Of a stretch of 64,000 bases of DNA, positions 37,056 to 45,382 are shown piece by piece. The stretch lies in contig CAZXIX010000010.1 of assembly GCA_964640855.1 (NCBI GenBank), positions 1 to 64,000 on the forward strand. Direction: 5' to 3'. Source of the stretch: JAJDFU01 sp964640855 (GTDB lineage Bacteria; Bacteroidota; Bacteroidia; Chitinophagales; Saprospiraceae). Position numbers and translations under genes: made by a program. Under the pieces are notes generated by a model. The model searched no databases, was not told where the DNA came from, and worked only from the letters and a program-made list of their open reading frames with translations. How positions within the stretch are numbered: position 1 is the stretch's first letter; every line of letters starts with the position of its first letter.

Positions 37056-37860
37056 ATTTGGTATTTGGTGTGTATTTTGCTGATTCACAGGTCAAAGGCG
37101 AAATTTTCGTGAGACTTGATCGCCCTGTTCCAGTTAAGCTTTTATTACCGAACTGCAGGTCTGAAAATACTAATAACATTTCGAAAGGCAGGTTTGCATC
37201 TGAGGATTTTTCGTTCTTCACGGGACAAAGGCGAAGAAAATTACGAAAGTGTGGCGGTAGCTTTCTACCCTATATCGCCTGGAGCCCGGGGAATGCTGCC
37301 TGCCATGCTGGAAAACTTAAGCTTTCGGGCCGAAATCTCCCAACCTGCTCAGACGGCAGTCCAATATCGCGCTCTGATGCCTCACTTTCCTGCTTGCCTG
37401 ACAAGCTGAAGGCATCGCTACAAAGGAGAGGTTTTGCACCTTTGATTCGACAGGTAGAAATTTCAAAACCTTTATGGCGGTGTGTTACCCGATGGAAAAC
37501 CCATGAAGTGAATGTGGTCGAGGATATGGCTTTATCGCACTCTTTACTATGTGCGGCTTATCAGGCCTTTGAGGTCTGTCCGGGGCAGCATTCACTCCGT
37601 GGGGTGCATTTTGCTGACATAGACTGGATTCAGAACAGAAATCGCGTTCTCTGCTGGTCTGATTTAAGGGTTTCCAGACAGGATTCTGGTTCGGCACCAT
37701 CGTTATGGGCAGGTGAAAGGATATACCCCGATAAAGAGTCGAAAGAAGTTTCTTAAACGACTGCATTTCAGGGAATTTTTATATTTTTCGATCCACTCGC
37801 GTTTTGTGACCACTGAGGTCATTCAAAGTTGCGGGATTATAAAATCCAAAAAGAATTAAG
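37056..37860. other. Long spacer upstream of susC with no convincing gene
   Basis: About 800 bp between the SusC leader hairpin and the anchor-J gene. A 232-codon plus-strand ORF (37058-37756) has atypical composition (rich in Arg, Ser and Cys) and no domain, so it is not called. The region should contain divergent promoters. TATATTTT at 37780-37787 resembles the Bacteroidota TAnnTTTG -7 element for the downstream gene, but weakly. No regulator (SusR, ECF sigma or HTCS) is encoded here. Confidence 0.5.
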
Positions 37861-38850
37861 ATGAAAACTTTAAAAGTTCTTTCCATCCTGCTGTTAGGTA
37901 GTGCGATGCTATTCCTGGGCAGTTGCGACGATGAGGATGTCCCTGTCTCCCTGATCAATTTCTCAACAGCATCTTTCGACGTTGACCCCGTGACCTTGGA
38001 TCCCGTCACGGTTGAAATAACATTGAGCCCGGCTGCCGGAAGCAATTCCTCGATCACCGTTAATTTTTCCGGTGGAGAAGGCACATTTACGACTGTACCT
38101 GCGTTGACAGGCAATTCTGTCGAACTGCCGGTTGCACAAGGTGATCGGTCCGTTTCCTTTACGGTTACATTTGACCGGGCCTCGCTTCCCTCTGAAAACC
38201 TCCAGGTGGATATTACCTTTGGCGATTTAGGGCCTAATCTCGGCACAGGGATCACCACCGCTGCTTCCATTAATGTCCCATTCTTGGATTTGCAGACCTT
38301 ACCTTACGCTGAAGCTTTTGGTGGGGCAGGTGTGACCTCTTGCGATGAAACTACATTCCCTCCTGCGGGTTGGGTCGTTGAGACCGTGGAAGGAAACCCG
38401 GACGGTGATGGTACCTGGAGATGTATCACAGGTGCTGATGGTTCATTTACCCATACCGGTACAGGTGTTGAAGCAAATGCGTTCATCACCGGTGAAACCA
38501 TCGACGCCTGGCTGGTTTCCCCCATATTGGGTCCGATCACCTCAACCACTTCTATGGATGTCGGACTAGACATTCGATTTGACCCAAATGGTGGATTCCC
38601 CTATGAAGTAGAGGTGTTGGTTTCGACGGATTACAACGGGCTTAATTTTAGTACTGCAAATTGGCAAAACTTTGAAGTAGCAACCAATCAATGGCTGGCC
38701 AACGACTTCGAAGCAGATGATGTCACCATTTACAACTTCGATTTGAGTAGTTTCGATGGTGAAGCCATTGCAATTGCATTCCGCTATATATGCCCGGATA
38801 ACGGAAACTGCGGTATCGCCAGGTTTGACGACTTTTCCATTTCGAACTAA
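37861..38850 (+). CDS. Choice-of-anchor J-type lipoprotein (paralogue)
   Basis: Lipoprotein of 329 residues (lipobox LFLGSC). An N-terminal Calx-beta-like domain (TVEITLSPAAGSNSSITVNF, SFTVTFDRASLPSENLQVDI) is followed by an anchor-J jelly-roll beginning LPYAEAFGGAG and CDETTFPPAGWVVE and ending GIARFDDFSISN. It has the same size and architecture as the protein at 15421-16404; the two bracket the carbohydrate region. A strong terminator follows, so it is probably monocistronic. It probably has a carbohydrate-binding or display role. Confidence 0.82.
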   Translation: MKTLKVLSILLLGSAMLFLGSCDDEDVPVSLINFSTASFDVDPVTLDPVTVEITLSPAAGSNSSITVNFSGGEGTFTTVPALTGNSVELPVAQGDRSVSFTVTFDRASLPSENLQVDITFGDLGPNLGTGITTAASINVPFLDLQTLPYAEAFGGAGVTSCDETTFPPAGWVVETVEGNPDGDGTWRCITGADGSFTHTGTGVEANAFITGETIDAWLVSPILGPITSTTSMDVGLDIRFDPNGGFPYEVEVLVSTDYNGLNFSTANWQNFEVATNQWLANDFEADDVTIYNFDLSSFDGEAIAIAFRYICPDNGNCGIARFDDFSISN

Positions 38851-38870
38851 GGATAGTTTAATTTATACAA

Positions 38871-38905
38871 GAAAAGCCCTGCCTGGTGGTAGGGCTTTTC
38901 CATTT
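38871..38905 (+). terminator. Rho-independent terminator of the anchor-J gene
   Basis: GAAAAGCCCT (38871-38880) pairs perfectly with AGGGCTTTTC (38891-38900) around a 10-nt loop, followed by CATTTTGG. It starts 21 bp after the stop codon. Confidence 0.88.
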
Positions 38906-39084
38906 TGGCTAAAGGATGTACTACATGCTCAATGCATTTATCCTCTGGTCACGTTCGGTGGAAAAAGGCCCATACCTTTTATACAGGAACTCTCTTGTAA
39001 ACTGCATGTTATCTAAGCACTTACTCGTGACTAAGGAGTGATTATGAATAATTCCAAAAACAATACGCATTCCTCAAAAGTGTT

Positions 39085-40338
39085 ATGAGATCAGCCACCC
39101 ATATATCGCACGCCATTTATGCAGTGACATTCTGTCTGATCGGATTACTGCTGGAGTGTTCGCCCACAGAGAAGCCGCCTGCTCTTGACGGCGGAGGCAA
39201 CCTCTATCAGTTTGACGACAGGCTCAGCAGCCGCTGGATCAGTTTCGAAAATCCCGAAGGAAAAAAGGGTGCAGGAGGATGGGAAAATAAAGGGGCCAAA
39301 GGTCATGCCTGGGAACAGATCCTGCCCGGCGAAAAGAAGGTATTGATGGACCTGAAGGGAGCCGGGATCATACACCGTATGTGGATCACCGTGAATAACA
39401 GAAGCCCTGAGATGCTGCGTGGCATGCGGATTGATATGTACTGGGATGGCGAAGAAAAACCGGCCGTTTCAGTGCCCTTCGGCGATTTTTTCGGAATAGG
39501 ACTTGGGAAAACGGCTGTATATGAGACGGAACTATTCACCAACCCGGAAGGTCGTTCGTTCAACAGCTATGTTCAGATGCCCTTTAAGACCGGTGCTAAG
39601 ATCGTAGTTACCAACGAGACAGATATCCTGCAGCCGAATATCTACTACGATATCAACTACTCGTTACTCGATGGGTGGCAGGATGATTACCTGTATTTTC
39701 ATGCCTGGTGGCACCGGGATACGGCCACCGCCCCAGGTGTGGATTTTGAGATCCTGCCAACCGTGGAAGGGAAGGGGCGATTTCTGGGTACCAATATCGG
39801 CGTGAATACCAATCCGGCGTACGAACAAATGTGGTGGGGATAAGGCGAGGTTAAGTTCTATCTCGATGGGGATGATTCTCTGGCTACGCTCGTCGGTACG
39901 GGAACGGAAGACTACATCGGCAGTGCATGGAGTCAGGGAGAATACTCCAATCTGCATCAGGGGTGCCCTATTGCGAGCAAGGAGACAGAAGAATGGGCTT
40001 TTTATCGGTATCACATAAAAGATCCGATCTTTTTCAAAGAGAATATAAGAGCCACCATCCAGGTGATGGGCGGAGGAATGAAAGACCATGTCCTGGAGGT
40101 AATGCGCAGGGAAGGGGGGCCGCCGATTATCCCGGTCACAGTCGGATGGGATACCCAGGTGAATCTATTGGACCAGGGAATTTCAGACTATGACCGTGTT
40201 ATGGATGGATGGATGAATTACTATCGGTCAGATGACTACTCCTCGGTCGCTTACTTTTACCTGGACCAGCCTTCCAATGAGCTCAAGCCACTTCAGGGTT
40301 TGGAAACCCGAACGGCAAAACTTAAACCTGCGAAATAA
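39085..40338 (+). pseudogene. DUF2961/GH172 lipoprotein interrupted by one in-frame TAA
   Basis: A 418-codon reading frame (lipobox LLLEC) with full DUF2961/GH172 content: WISFENPEGKKGAGG, GAGIIHRMWITV, VPFGDFFGIG, YVQMPFKTGAKIVVTNET, then after the break VKFYLDGD, LVGTGTEDYIGSAW and a C-terminal DRVMDGWMNYYRSDDYSS. The only lesion is TAA at 39841-39843. It falls in the conserved WWGEGEVKFYLDGD segment at the first Glu, so one G-to-T change (GAA to TAA) explains it. GH172 enzymes cleave or rearrange fructo- and arabino-furanosyl linkages. The rest of the frame is undamaged, so the change is recent or is a sequencing error. The 5' part alone (39085-39843) would lack active-site parts. Confidence 0.88.
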
Positions 40339-40609
40339 GGGCGGGATCGGGTTTTTCTTGGCTGCCGGCAGATGTAGTGTTTCTCCTAACCCGTTTGCCC
40401 CCTTTTTCGTCTGATTTTCTCTTGATCCTCCTTTCGGAAGCCCTTGTGCGGCCCCTGGATTTTTCCACATTTGCCCATCACTCAGGGTACCAGCTACATA
40501 AATCGGGTTTATACCCGTGGGCCCTATTCCCTTCCGGCCTTCATGTAGAATACCCCCCAACTCGCCTCTGGCTTGTCGGGATCTACAACTTAAGGCATCA
40601 GCGTTTTTA

Positions 40610-40696
40610 ATTCGAATCTACTGACGCTCATTTTGTTTGGTCAGTATCTTCGCTATGCTACGTTTCGGATGTTCCTTTGTTCTTCCCGCCGCCGGC
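40610..40696 (+). repeat. Interspersed repeat copy
   Basis: TTCGAATCTACTGACG, a CTGAC/GTCAG hairpin (40621-40625 with 40640-40644), then a 33-bp block 40664-40696 that matches 42576-42608 with about four mismatches. The rest of the 518-bp spacer 40339-40856 has no recognisable gene. Confidence 0.75.
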
Positions 40697-40856
40697 GCCG
40701 ATCTCCAGAAATGTCAGGCACAAACTCTCTTACACACCAAAACCCAGGAAATTCAATAAATGGAATCTGCACCCTGGATGGGTTTCGCATATAACGAAAA
40801 TATCACTTGCGAATCATTGTGAAAACCTTGTTATTGCCAAAAAAAACGCCCCTCAT

Positions 40857-42458
40857 ATGAAACCGAGCTTACAGCAGTTCCTCACCCGCAACCGCGGTCT
40901 GGTTGTCTTCCTGTTTGCCGTACCAGTGAGCTTTGTATATCAAAGTGCCCAGAACCTGCGCAACTGGTATTTCCGCAACTTCCAGGCCACCAATAAGCTG
41001 CACGACCGGAAGGTAGCTGAGATACAGGCTAGGGTGAAAGAGGGAGCCCGATCCGGTAAACGGATGTGCACGGCCCGCAAGCCCTGGATGACCATGTCTA
41101 TTCGCAAAGCCACCTTCAAAAAGGATATGGTGCAGATCCCCATCAACCTGAAGAACATCCTCGATTTTGATCCGGAGAAAGGCATCGTCCGGGTAGAACC
41201 CATGGTGACCATGGGAGACATCACCCACTACCTCATCCCAAAGGGCTTTGCCCTGGCCGTTCAGGTAGAAATGGACGACCTCACCGTGGGCGGCTTGTGC
41301 ATGGGCATCGGTATCGAGACCACTTCCCATCGTTATGGATTCCTGTTCGAAACCATTTCCGCTTACGAAATTGTAACGGCCGAAGGGGAACTGATCCGGG
41401 CGACCGCCGACTCCCATCCCGATCTTTTCCACAACCTGCCTTGGTCGCATGGAACCCTCGGATTTCTGGTAGCCGTGGAAATGAAGGTGGTCCCCATCCG
41501 CTCGCATATGCGACTCCGGTATATTCCTACCCACTCCCAGGAAGAATTTTGCCGGCTCTTCCAGGAGCTTTCCCAGTCGGAGAACCCGCCGTCCTACCTG
41601 GAGGGCCTGGTCTATTCCCCGAAGGAAGCGGTGATCATGTGCGGCGAGTTGGAGGAGCCCGATACCCCGGAGAAGCGCAAAAAGATCAATTCCATCAATC
41701 GCTGGCACAAGCCCTGGTTCTACACCTATGTGGCGCGTTACCTGGAATGGGGCGAAGGGGAAGAATACATCCCCATTCGGCATTATTTCCACCGCCATAC
41801 CCCATCGGTCTTTTTTCAGCTCAAGGACCTCATCCCTTTTGGGAACCAGGCTTGGTATCGTTGGCTTTTCGCCTGGATGGGAGCCCCCAAGATCTCCCTG
41901 ATGAAGCTCACCTTCACCCGGGAGCTCCGCAGGCAAGCCTTTGAAAACCGGGTCGCACAGGACATCCTCATACCGATTCAGGATATGGCCGAAGCCTTGG
42001 ATCACATCCATCCCCGCTACGGGATCTATCCCATGTGGATCTGCCCGGTGCGTATGTTCCGGCATGCGCCTCATGAAGGCTTATTGCCCGAGCCCGAGTC
42101 CGCTTCGCAGATGTATGTGGACATTGGCATTTACGGCATCCCGGCCACGGTACCTAGTGGCAATTGGGATTCCATTCGCGAGGGACGGGCGCTGGAGGCC
42201 TTGTCCTTATCCAAGCGGGGCTTCCACATGCTGTATGCGGATATGTTTATGAACCGGGCGGAATTTGAGCGCATGTTCAACCACCGAACCTACCGCGCAG
42301 TACGTGCCCAATACAAGGCGGATCAGGCCTTCCCGGAGATCTACGACAAGGTAGTCCCGGAAAGCTGGCTGGTAGACCTGGAAGAAGAGGCCGCCAAGCG
42401 GATGGAGGCCCAAAATGTGAAGGCGAGCCCGATGAAGGAGCGGTTGGCAGAAAGGTAG
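40857..42458 (+). CDS. Delta24-sterol reductase (DHCR24)-like FAD oxidoreductase
   Basis: FAD-linked oxidoreductase of 533 residues that follows the eukaryotic DHCR24/seladin-1 sequence almost end to end. It has an N-terminal hydrophobic helix (about 14-30), CTARKPWMTMS, IVRVEPMVTMGD, the FAD-site DDLTVGGLCMGIGIETTSH from Asp140, PWSHGTLGFLVAVEM, YIPIRHYFHRHTPSVF, LIPFGN, PPKISLxKLT-like APKISLMKLT, and GFHMLYADMFMNR. Vertebrate DHCR24 (about 516 aa) reduces the C24 double bond of sterol side chains. The bacterial substrate could be a sterol, hopanoid or other isoprenoid; no such biosynthesis genes are nearby. The ATG at 40857 is used because it matches the family's N-terminus. Presumably membrane-associated. 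Confidence 0.9.
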   Translation: MKPSLQQFLTRNRGLVVFLFAVPVSFVYQSAQNLRNWYFRNFQATNKLHDRKVAEIQARVKEGARSGKRMCTARKPWMTMSIRKATFKKDMVQIPINLKNILDFDPEKGIVRVEPMVTMGDITHYLIPKGFALAVQVEMDDLTVGGLCMGIGIETTSHRYGFLFETISAYEIVTAEGELIRATADSHPDLFHNLPWSHGTLGFLVAVEMKVVPIRSHMRLRYIPTHSQEEFCRLFQELSQSENPPSYLEGLVYSPKEAVIMCGELEEPDTPEKRKKINSINRWHKPWFYTYVARYLEWGEGEEYIPIRHYFHRHTPSVFFQLKDLIPFGNQAWYRWLFAWMGAPKISLMKLTFTRELRRQAFENRVAQDILIPIQDMAEALDHIHPRYGIYPMWICPVRMFRHAPHEGLLPEPESASQMYVDIGIYGIPATVPSGNWDSIREGRALEALSLSKRGFHMLYADMFMNRAEFERMFNHRTYRAVRAQYKADQAFPEIYDKVVPESWLVDLEEEAAKRMEAQNVKASPMKERLAER

Positions 42459-42482
42459 ATGGGAGATGAATACATGAATGAC

Positions 42483-42608
42483 GAACATTCGAATACATGA
42501 ATTTCGAAGTCTATTTCTTTTTCATGTATTTCTTATTCGAATGTACTGACGAACCAAGTTTGTCAGCATCCAAGATTCGAATGTTCATTTGTTCTTTCCT
42601 CCGCCGGC
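42483..42608. repeat. Interspersed palindromic repeat copy
   Basis: Contains GAACATTCGAATACATGAA (42483-42501, identical to 15192-15210), ATTCGAATGTACTGACGA with a CTGAC/GTCAG hairpin (42546-42550 with 42562-42566), and the 33-bp block 42576-42608 shared with 40664-40696. ATTCGAAT occurs three times and is itself palindromic, so the copy can fold back on itself. The remaining spacer to 42848 holds only one end of the 13-bp direct repeat. Confidence 0.75.
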
Positions 42609-42639
42609 CCCGAACCTGAATAATATTCCAAACCCCCAG

Positions 42640-42652
42640 GGTTGCGTTCCTT
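42640..42652 (+). repeat. 13-bp direct repeat, left copy
   Basis: GGTTGCGTTCCTT is repeated exactly at 43886-43898. The two copies bracket the HEPN two-gene module (1.23 kb between copies). They could be remnants of attachment or target-site repeats, or chance. Confidence 0.45.
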
Positions 42653-42848
42653 ATTTGTAAGAGGGAGTTTCGAACTCGCAGGCCTGTAATTCTAATCGAT
42701 GTGATATGATCCAGATGATCTGGAAGGAGATTCTTTGAGTCAAACTGAAGAACTACTGAAGAGCTCAGAAACTAACCAGATAATAATTGGCCCAGTAGAT
42801 TGGAATGGATGGGGATACGATCCTTCATTGGGTGGAATCCTGAGTACC

Positions 42849-43319
42849 TTAATCCAGTTGTTGTTCAGGGGAACTGCCTCTTTGAAATGACATACCGGTG
42901 TTAATGTATTTCCCCTGTATCGGGGCATCCACTTCCAGGGCTTCCCAGTCGGTGGTCTTGTGTTTGGAGCAGAACCAGTCGATGATCTTATCGGTAAGGG
43001 TCAGGGCGGTGCGGTATTCGTCTTGCCCAACACTTACCTTCGTTTTGCCTACTTCCAGGTAACGTGCGTATCGACTTAGTTGTTCCAACTCAGAATAATA
43101 GGCGTAGATGTTGCGAGGGATCGCCTTTTTCAGCTGCTGCTTTAATTCGTAGTGACTGTTAGCTCGGCCCCCCATTTGCGCCTTGATGAGATGTAGGGCG
43201 GTATAATAACAGATCGTGATCTCCCAATCCGTGCTATCCGCACCATTACTGTTGAGGAGCTTGTATAAAATTGCCCAGTTGTGCTGGGCCTGCTCAAGGT
43301 GATCGGAAAAGCTAGCCAA
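42849..43319 (-). CDS. HEPN-like helical protein
   Basis: All-helical protein of 156 residues with HEPN-type signatures: ITICYYTALHLIKAQMGGRANSHYELKQQL, with an Arg and His (R-x3-H) in the segment where HEPN nucleases carry Rx4-6H, then helices ending KIIDWFCSKHK. The start is a TTG at 43319 that overlaps the upstream gene by 8 bp; no ATG fits. HEPN proteins are often toxin RNases or RNA-binding parts of conflict modules paired with a small partner. The exact Rx4-6H motif is imperfect, so nuclease activity is uncertain. Confidence 0.65.
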   Translation of the reverse strand: MASFSDHLEQAQHNWAILYKLLNSNGADSTDWEITICYYTALHLIKAQMGGRANSHYELKQQLKKAIPRNIYAYYSELEQLSRYARYLEVGKTKVSVGQDEYRTALTLTDKIIDWFCSKHKTTDWEALEVDAPIQGKYINTGMSFQRGSSPEQQLD

Positions 43320-43656
43320 GATAAGAGGTGATTTCGTGGTAGCCTTCGGGTTTTTCCCCTTGCTCCAACAGGATCAGTTCAATATCCCAGCCTCGCGTGT
43401 CCATATCATATTCTGCCCCTCGAAAAATCTCAATAGCTTCGGTGTCCTTGTGATCGAGCAGAATCCACATATATATAGTCCGATCACTCAGCGAATATGC
43501 TGCTTGACGTATGCGCTCCCTGGCAGGACGTACGCGGCCCAGGTAATCAAAGATCAAACGGGGAACCCAATAGCTTCGCAGCAAGTCCTCCAGGTAAGAG
43601 GCGAAGTCGTCTGAGACGCCATGGGCTGCAGCAACATAATCCCTCGTCGCTTCCAT
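43312..43656 (-). CDS. Unknown partner protein of the HEPN gene
   Basis: Acidic-to-neutral soluble protein of 114 residues starting MEATRDYVAAAHGV at an ATG (43656); an in-frame start at 43749 adds a Lys-rich tail and is less likely. Features: a helix with FASYLEDLLRSY, a strand pair MWILLDHKDTEAI and IELILLEQ, and a C-terminal GYHEITSYLG. No GSx10DxD nucleotidyltransferase motif is present, so it is not a classical MNT antitoxin. Overlap with the HEPN gene (8 bp) shows coupled translation. An antitoxin or regulator role is inference. Confidence 0.65.
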   Translation of the reverse strand: MEATRDYVAAAHGVSDDFASYLEDLLRSYWVPRLIFDYLGRVRPARERIRQAAYSLSDRTIYMWILLDHKDTEAIEIFRGAEYDMDTRGWDIELILLEQGEKPEGYHEITSYLG

Positions 43657-43885
43657 ACTTCTTTTTTTAACCACTACACCAAATTTACACTTTTTGTTCC
43701 GTCCGTCCTTTTTTGGTTGGTAAGACGCTCCCTTGTGGCTCTGTTTCAACCTGCCTTGTATTGGATTGGCGTAGTTTATCTGCTTAAGGAATTGTTAGGG
43801 GCCAGAATTCGAGGCAAAGCTTGGGCAGATAATTTCCCATAGTCCGGATTCCTTTTCCGGGTGGTTTGAGAAGATCCACCCTCAA

Positions 43886-43898
43886 GGTTGCGTTCCTT
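43886..43898 (+). repeat. 13-bp direct repeat, right copy
   Basis: Exact copy of 42640-42652. Here it also sits in a small hairpin: AAGGTTGC (43884-43891) pairs with GCAACTT around a short loop. The spacer 43657-44005 otherwise shows nothing. Confidence 0.45.
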
Positions 43899-44005
43899 GC
43901 AACTTTCCCCAAAACCCTACTTTCCCAGGAAATCCCCTCTACAAGATTCCCCCAATTTCCTATCTTAGACAGCCGACATATTGCTTATCCTAAGAGCTTT
44001 CTACC

Positions 44006-45337
44006 ATGAAAACTCAACGAAGAGAATTCGTCAAAAACACCGCCACCGCCGCCCTGGGGTTTACCATCCTGCCCGCTTACGTAAGCGGAAAAACGATCAG
44101 CCCCAATGAAACCCTGAATGTGGGGGTGATCGGCTGCAACGGTATGGGCTGGTCCAATATGCGCTCTCACCTACAGATGGATAATGTCAATTGCATCGCC
44201 CTCTGTGATGTAGATACTTCTGCTATCGAAAGGCGGACCAGCGACTATAAGGAATTTCGCAGCAATAAGATCCAGGCCTACGCGGACTATCGCAAGATGC
44301 TCGAAAATCCGGATATCGATGCCGTCATCATCGGCACCCCCGATCACTGGCATTGCCGGATGTTCGTCGATGCGCTGGATGCCGGCAAGCACGTCTACGT
44401 GGAGAAGCCGCTGGCCAATTCCATCCGGGAGAGTATGATCATGATGGAGGCCGCCGCCAAGTATTCGGATCGCGTCGTGCAGGTCGGACAGTGGCAGCGC
44501 AGCGGTACGCATTATAAGCAAGCCATGGACATCGTCCACTCCGGCAAACTGGGCAAGATCCGCCTGGTGAAGGTGTGGGCCTACCAGGGCTGGATGAAGC
44601 CGGTTCCCGTTCAGCCCGACGGGAATCCACCCGACGGTGTGGACTACAAGATGTGGCTGGGTCCCGCTCCCGAGCGCCCCTTCAACCCCAATCGCTTCCA
44701 TTTCAACTTCCGCTGGTTCTGGGATTATGCCGGTGGACTCATGACCGATTGGGGCGTACATGAAATCGACATCGCCCTCCTGACCATGGGCGCTAAAGCA
44801 CCAAAATCCGTGATGGCCTCCGGCGGCAAGTTTGCCTATCCCGACGACGCTTCCGAGACGCCGGATACGCTTCAGGCCGTTTTTGAGTACGACGACTTCA
44901 GCATGCTCTGGGAGCATGCCACCGGTATCGACAACGGCAATTACGGCCGTACCGAGGGCATCGCCTTCATCGGAAACGACGCCACCCTGGTGGTCAACCG
45001 GGGCGGCTTCGAACTCATTCCGGAAACCCAAACCGTGGACGGCCGCCGGGAATTCCGAACCCCGGATATACCCGACCAGAACACCCAGGGCAACTACCTG
45101 AATTTCCACACCCAAAACTTCGTCGAAGCCATCCGCAACAACGATCCCTCGGCCGCCCGCTGCACCGCTGCTTCCGGGGCCGTGGCCGCGATCAACGCCC
45201 ACATGGGGAACATCGCCTTCAAGACCGGCCGAAAGGTCTATTGGGATGCTGCCCAAAACCGGTTCCAAGACGATTCCGAAGCCAATGCCCTGATCGGGGT
45301 TGACTACCACAATGGCTGGGAACTGCCGAAGATTTAA
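44006..45337 (+). CDS. Tat-exported Gfo/Idh/MocA oxidoreductase
   Basis: NAD(P)-dependent oxidoreductase of 443 residues. Twin-arginine signal RREFVKNTATAALGFTILP at 5-23, nucleotide-binding VGVIGCNGMG, the EKP motif (VYVEKPLANS) and the C-terminal sandwich with WFWDYAGGLMTDWGVHEIDIA. Tat export implies the cofactor is bound before transport and the enzyme acts in the periplasm, as in GH109-like and related exported family members. The substrate, a sugar or cyclitol, is unknown. It opens a co-directional cluster to 52154. Confidence 0.92.
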   Translation: MKTQRREFVKNTATAALGFTILPAYVSGKTISPNETLNVGVIGCNGMGWSNMRSHLQMDNVNCIALCDVDTSAIERRTSDYKEFRSNKIQAYADYRKMLENPDIDAVIIGTPDHWHCRMFVDALDAGKHVYVEKPLANSIRESMIMMEAAAKYSDRVVQVGQWQRSGTHYKQAMDIVHSGKLGKIRLVKVWAYQGWMKPVPVQPDGNPPDGVDYKMWLGPAPERPFNPNRFHFNFRWFWDYAGGLMTDWGVHEIDIALLTMGAKAPKSVMASGGKFAYPDDASETPDTLQAVFEYDDFSMLWEHATGIDNGNYGRTEGIAFIGNDATLVVNRGGFELIPETQTVDGRREFRTPDIPDQNTQGNYLNFHTQNFVEAIRNNDPSAARCTAASGAVAAINAHMGNIAFKTGRKVYWDAAQNRFQDDSEANALIGVDYHNGWELPKI

Positions 45338-45382
45338 TCTGCTGATTTGCTAACGCGGTAATGCGCTAACTGAGGTTTTGTG

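Noticed and set aside
37058..37756. 232-codon plus-strand ORF upstream of susC
   Set aside because: Composition (many Arg, Ser and Cys) and lack of any domain or start signal mark it as a chance ORF.
39841..39843. Programmed stop-codon readthrough or recoding in the GH172 gene
   Set aside because: No SECIS-like or readthrough context is seen, and TAA is not used for selenocysteine; mutation or error is simpler.
42664..42680. tRNA-like T-arm (GAGTTTCGAACTCGC)
   Set aside because: No D-arm, anticodon arm or acceptor stem could be assembled around it on either strand, so it is not called a tRNA or tRNA fragment.
43312..43656. MNT nucleotidyltransferase antitoxin as the HEPN partner
   Set aside because: The GSx10DxD motif is missing; only the gene pairing supports an antitoxin role.
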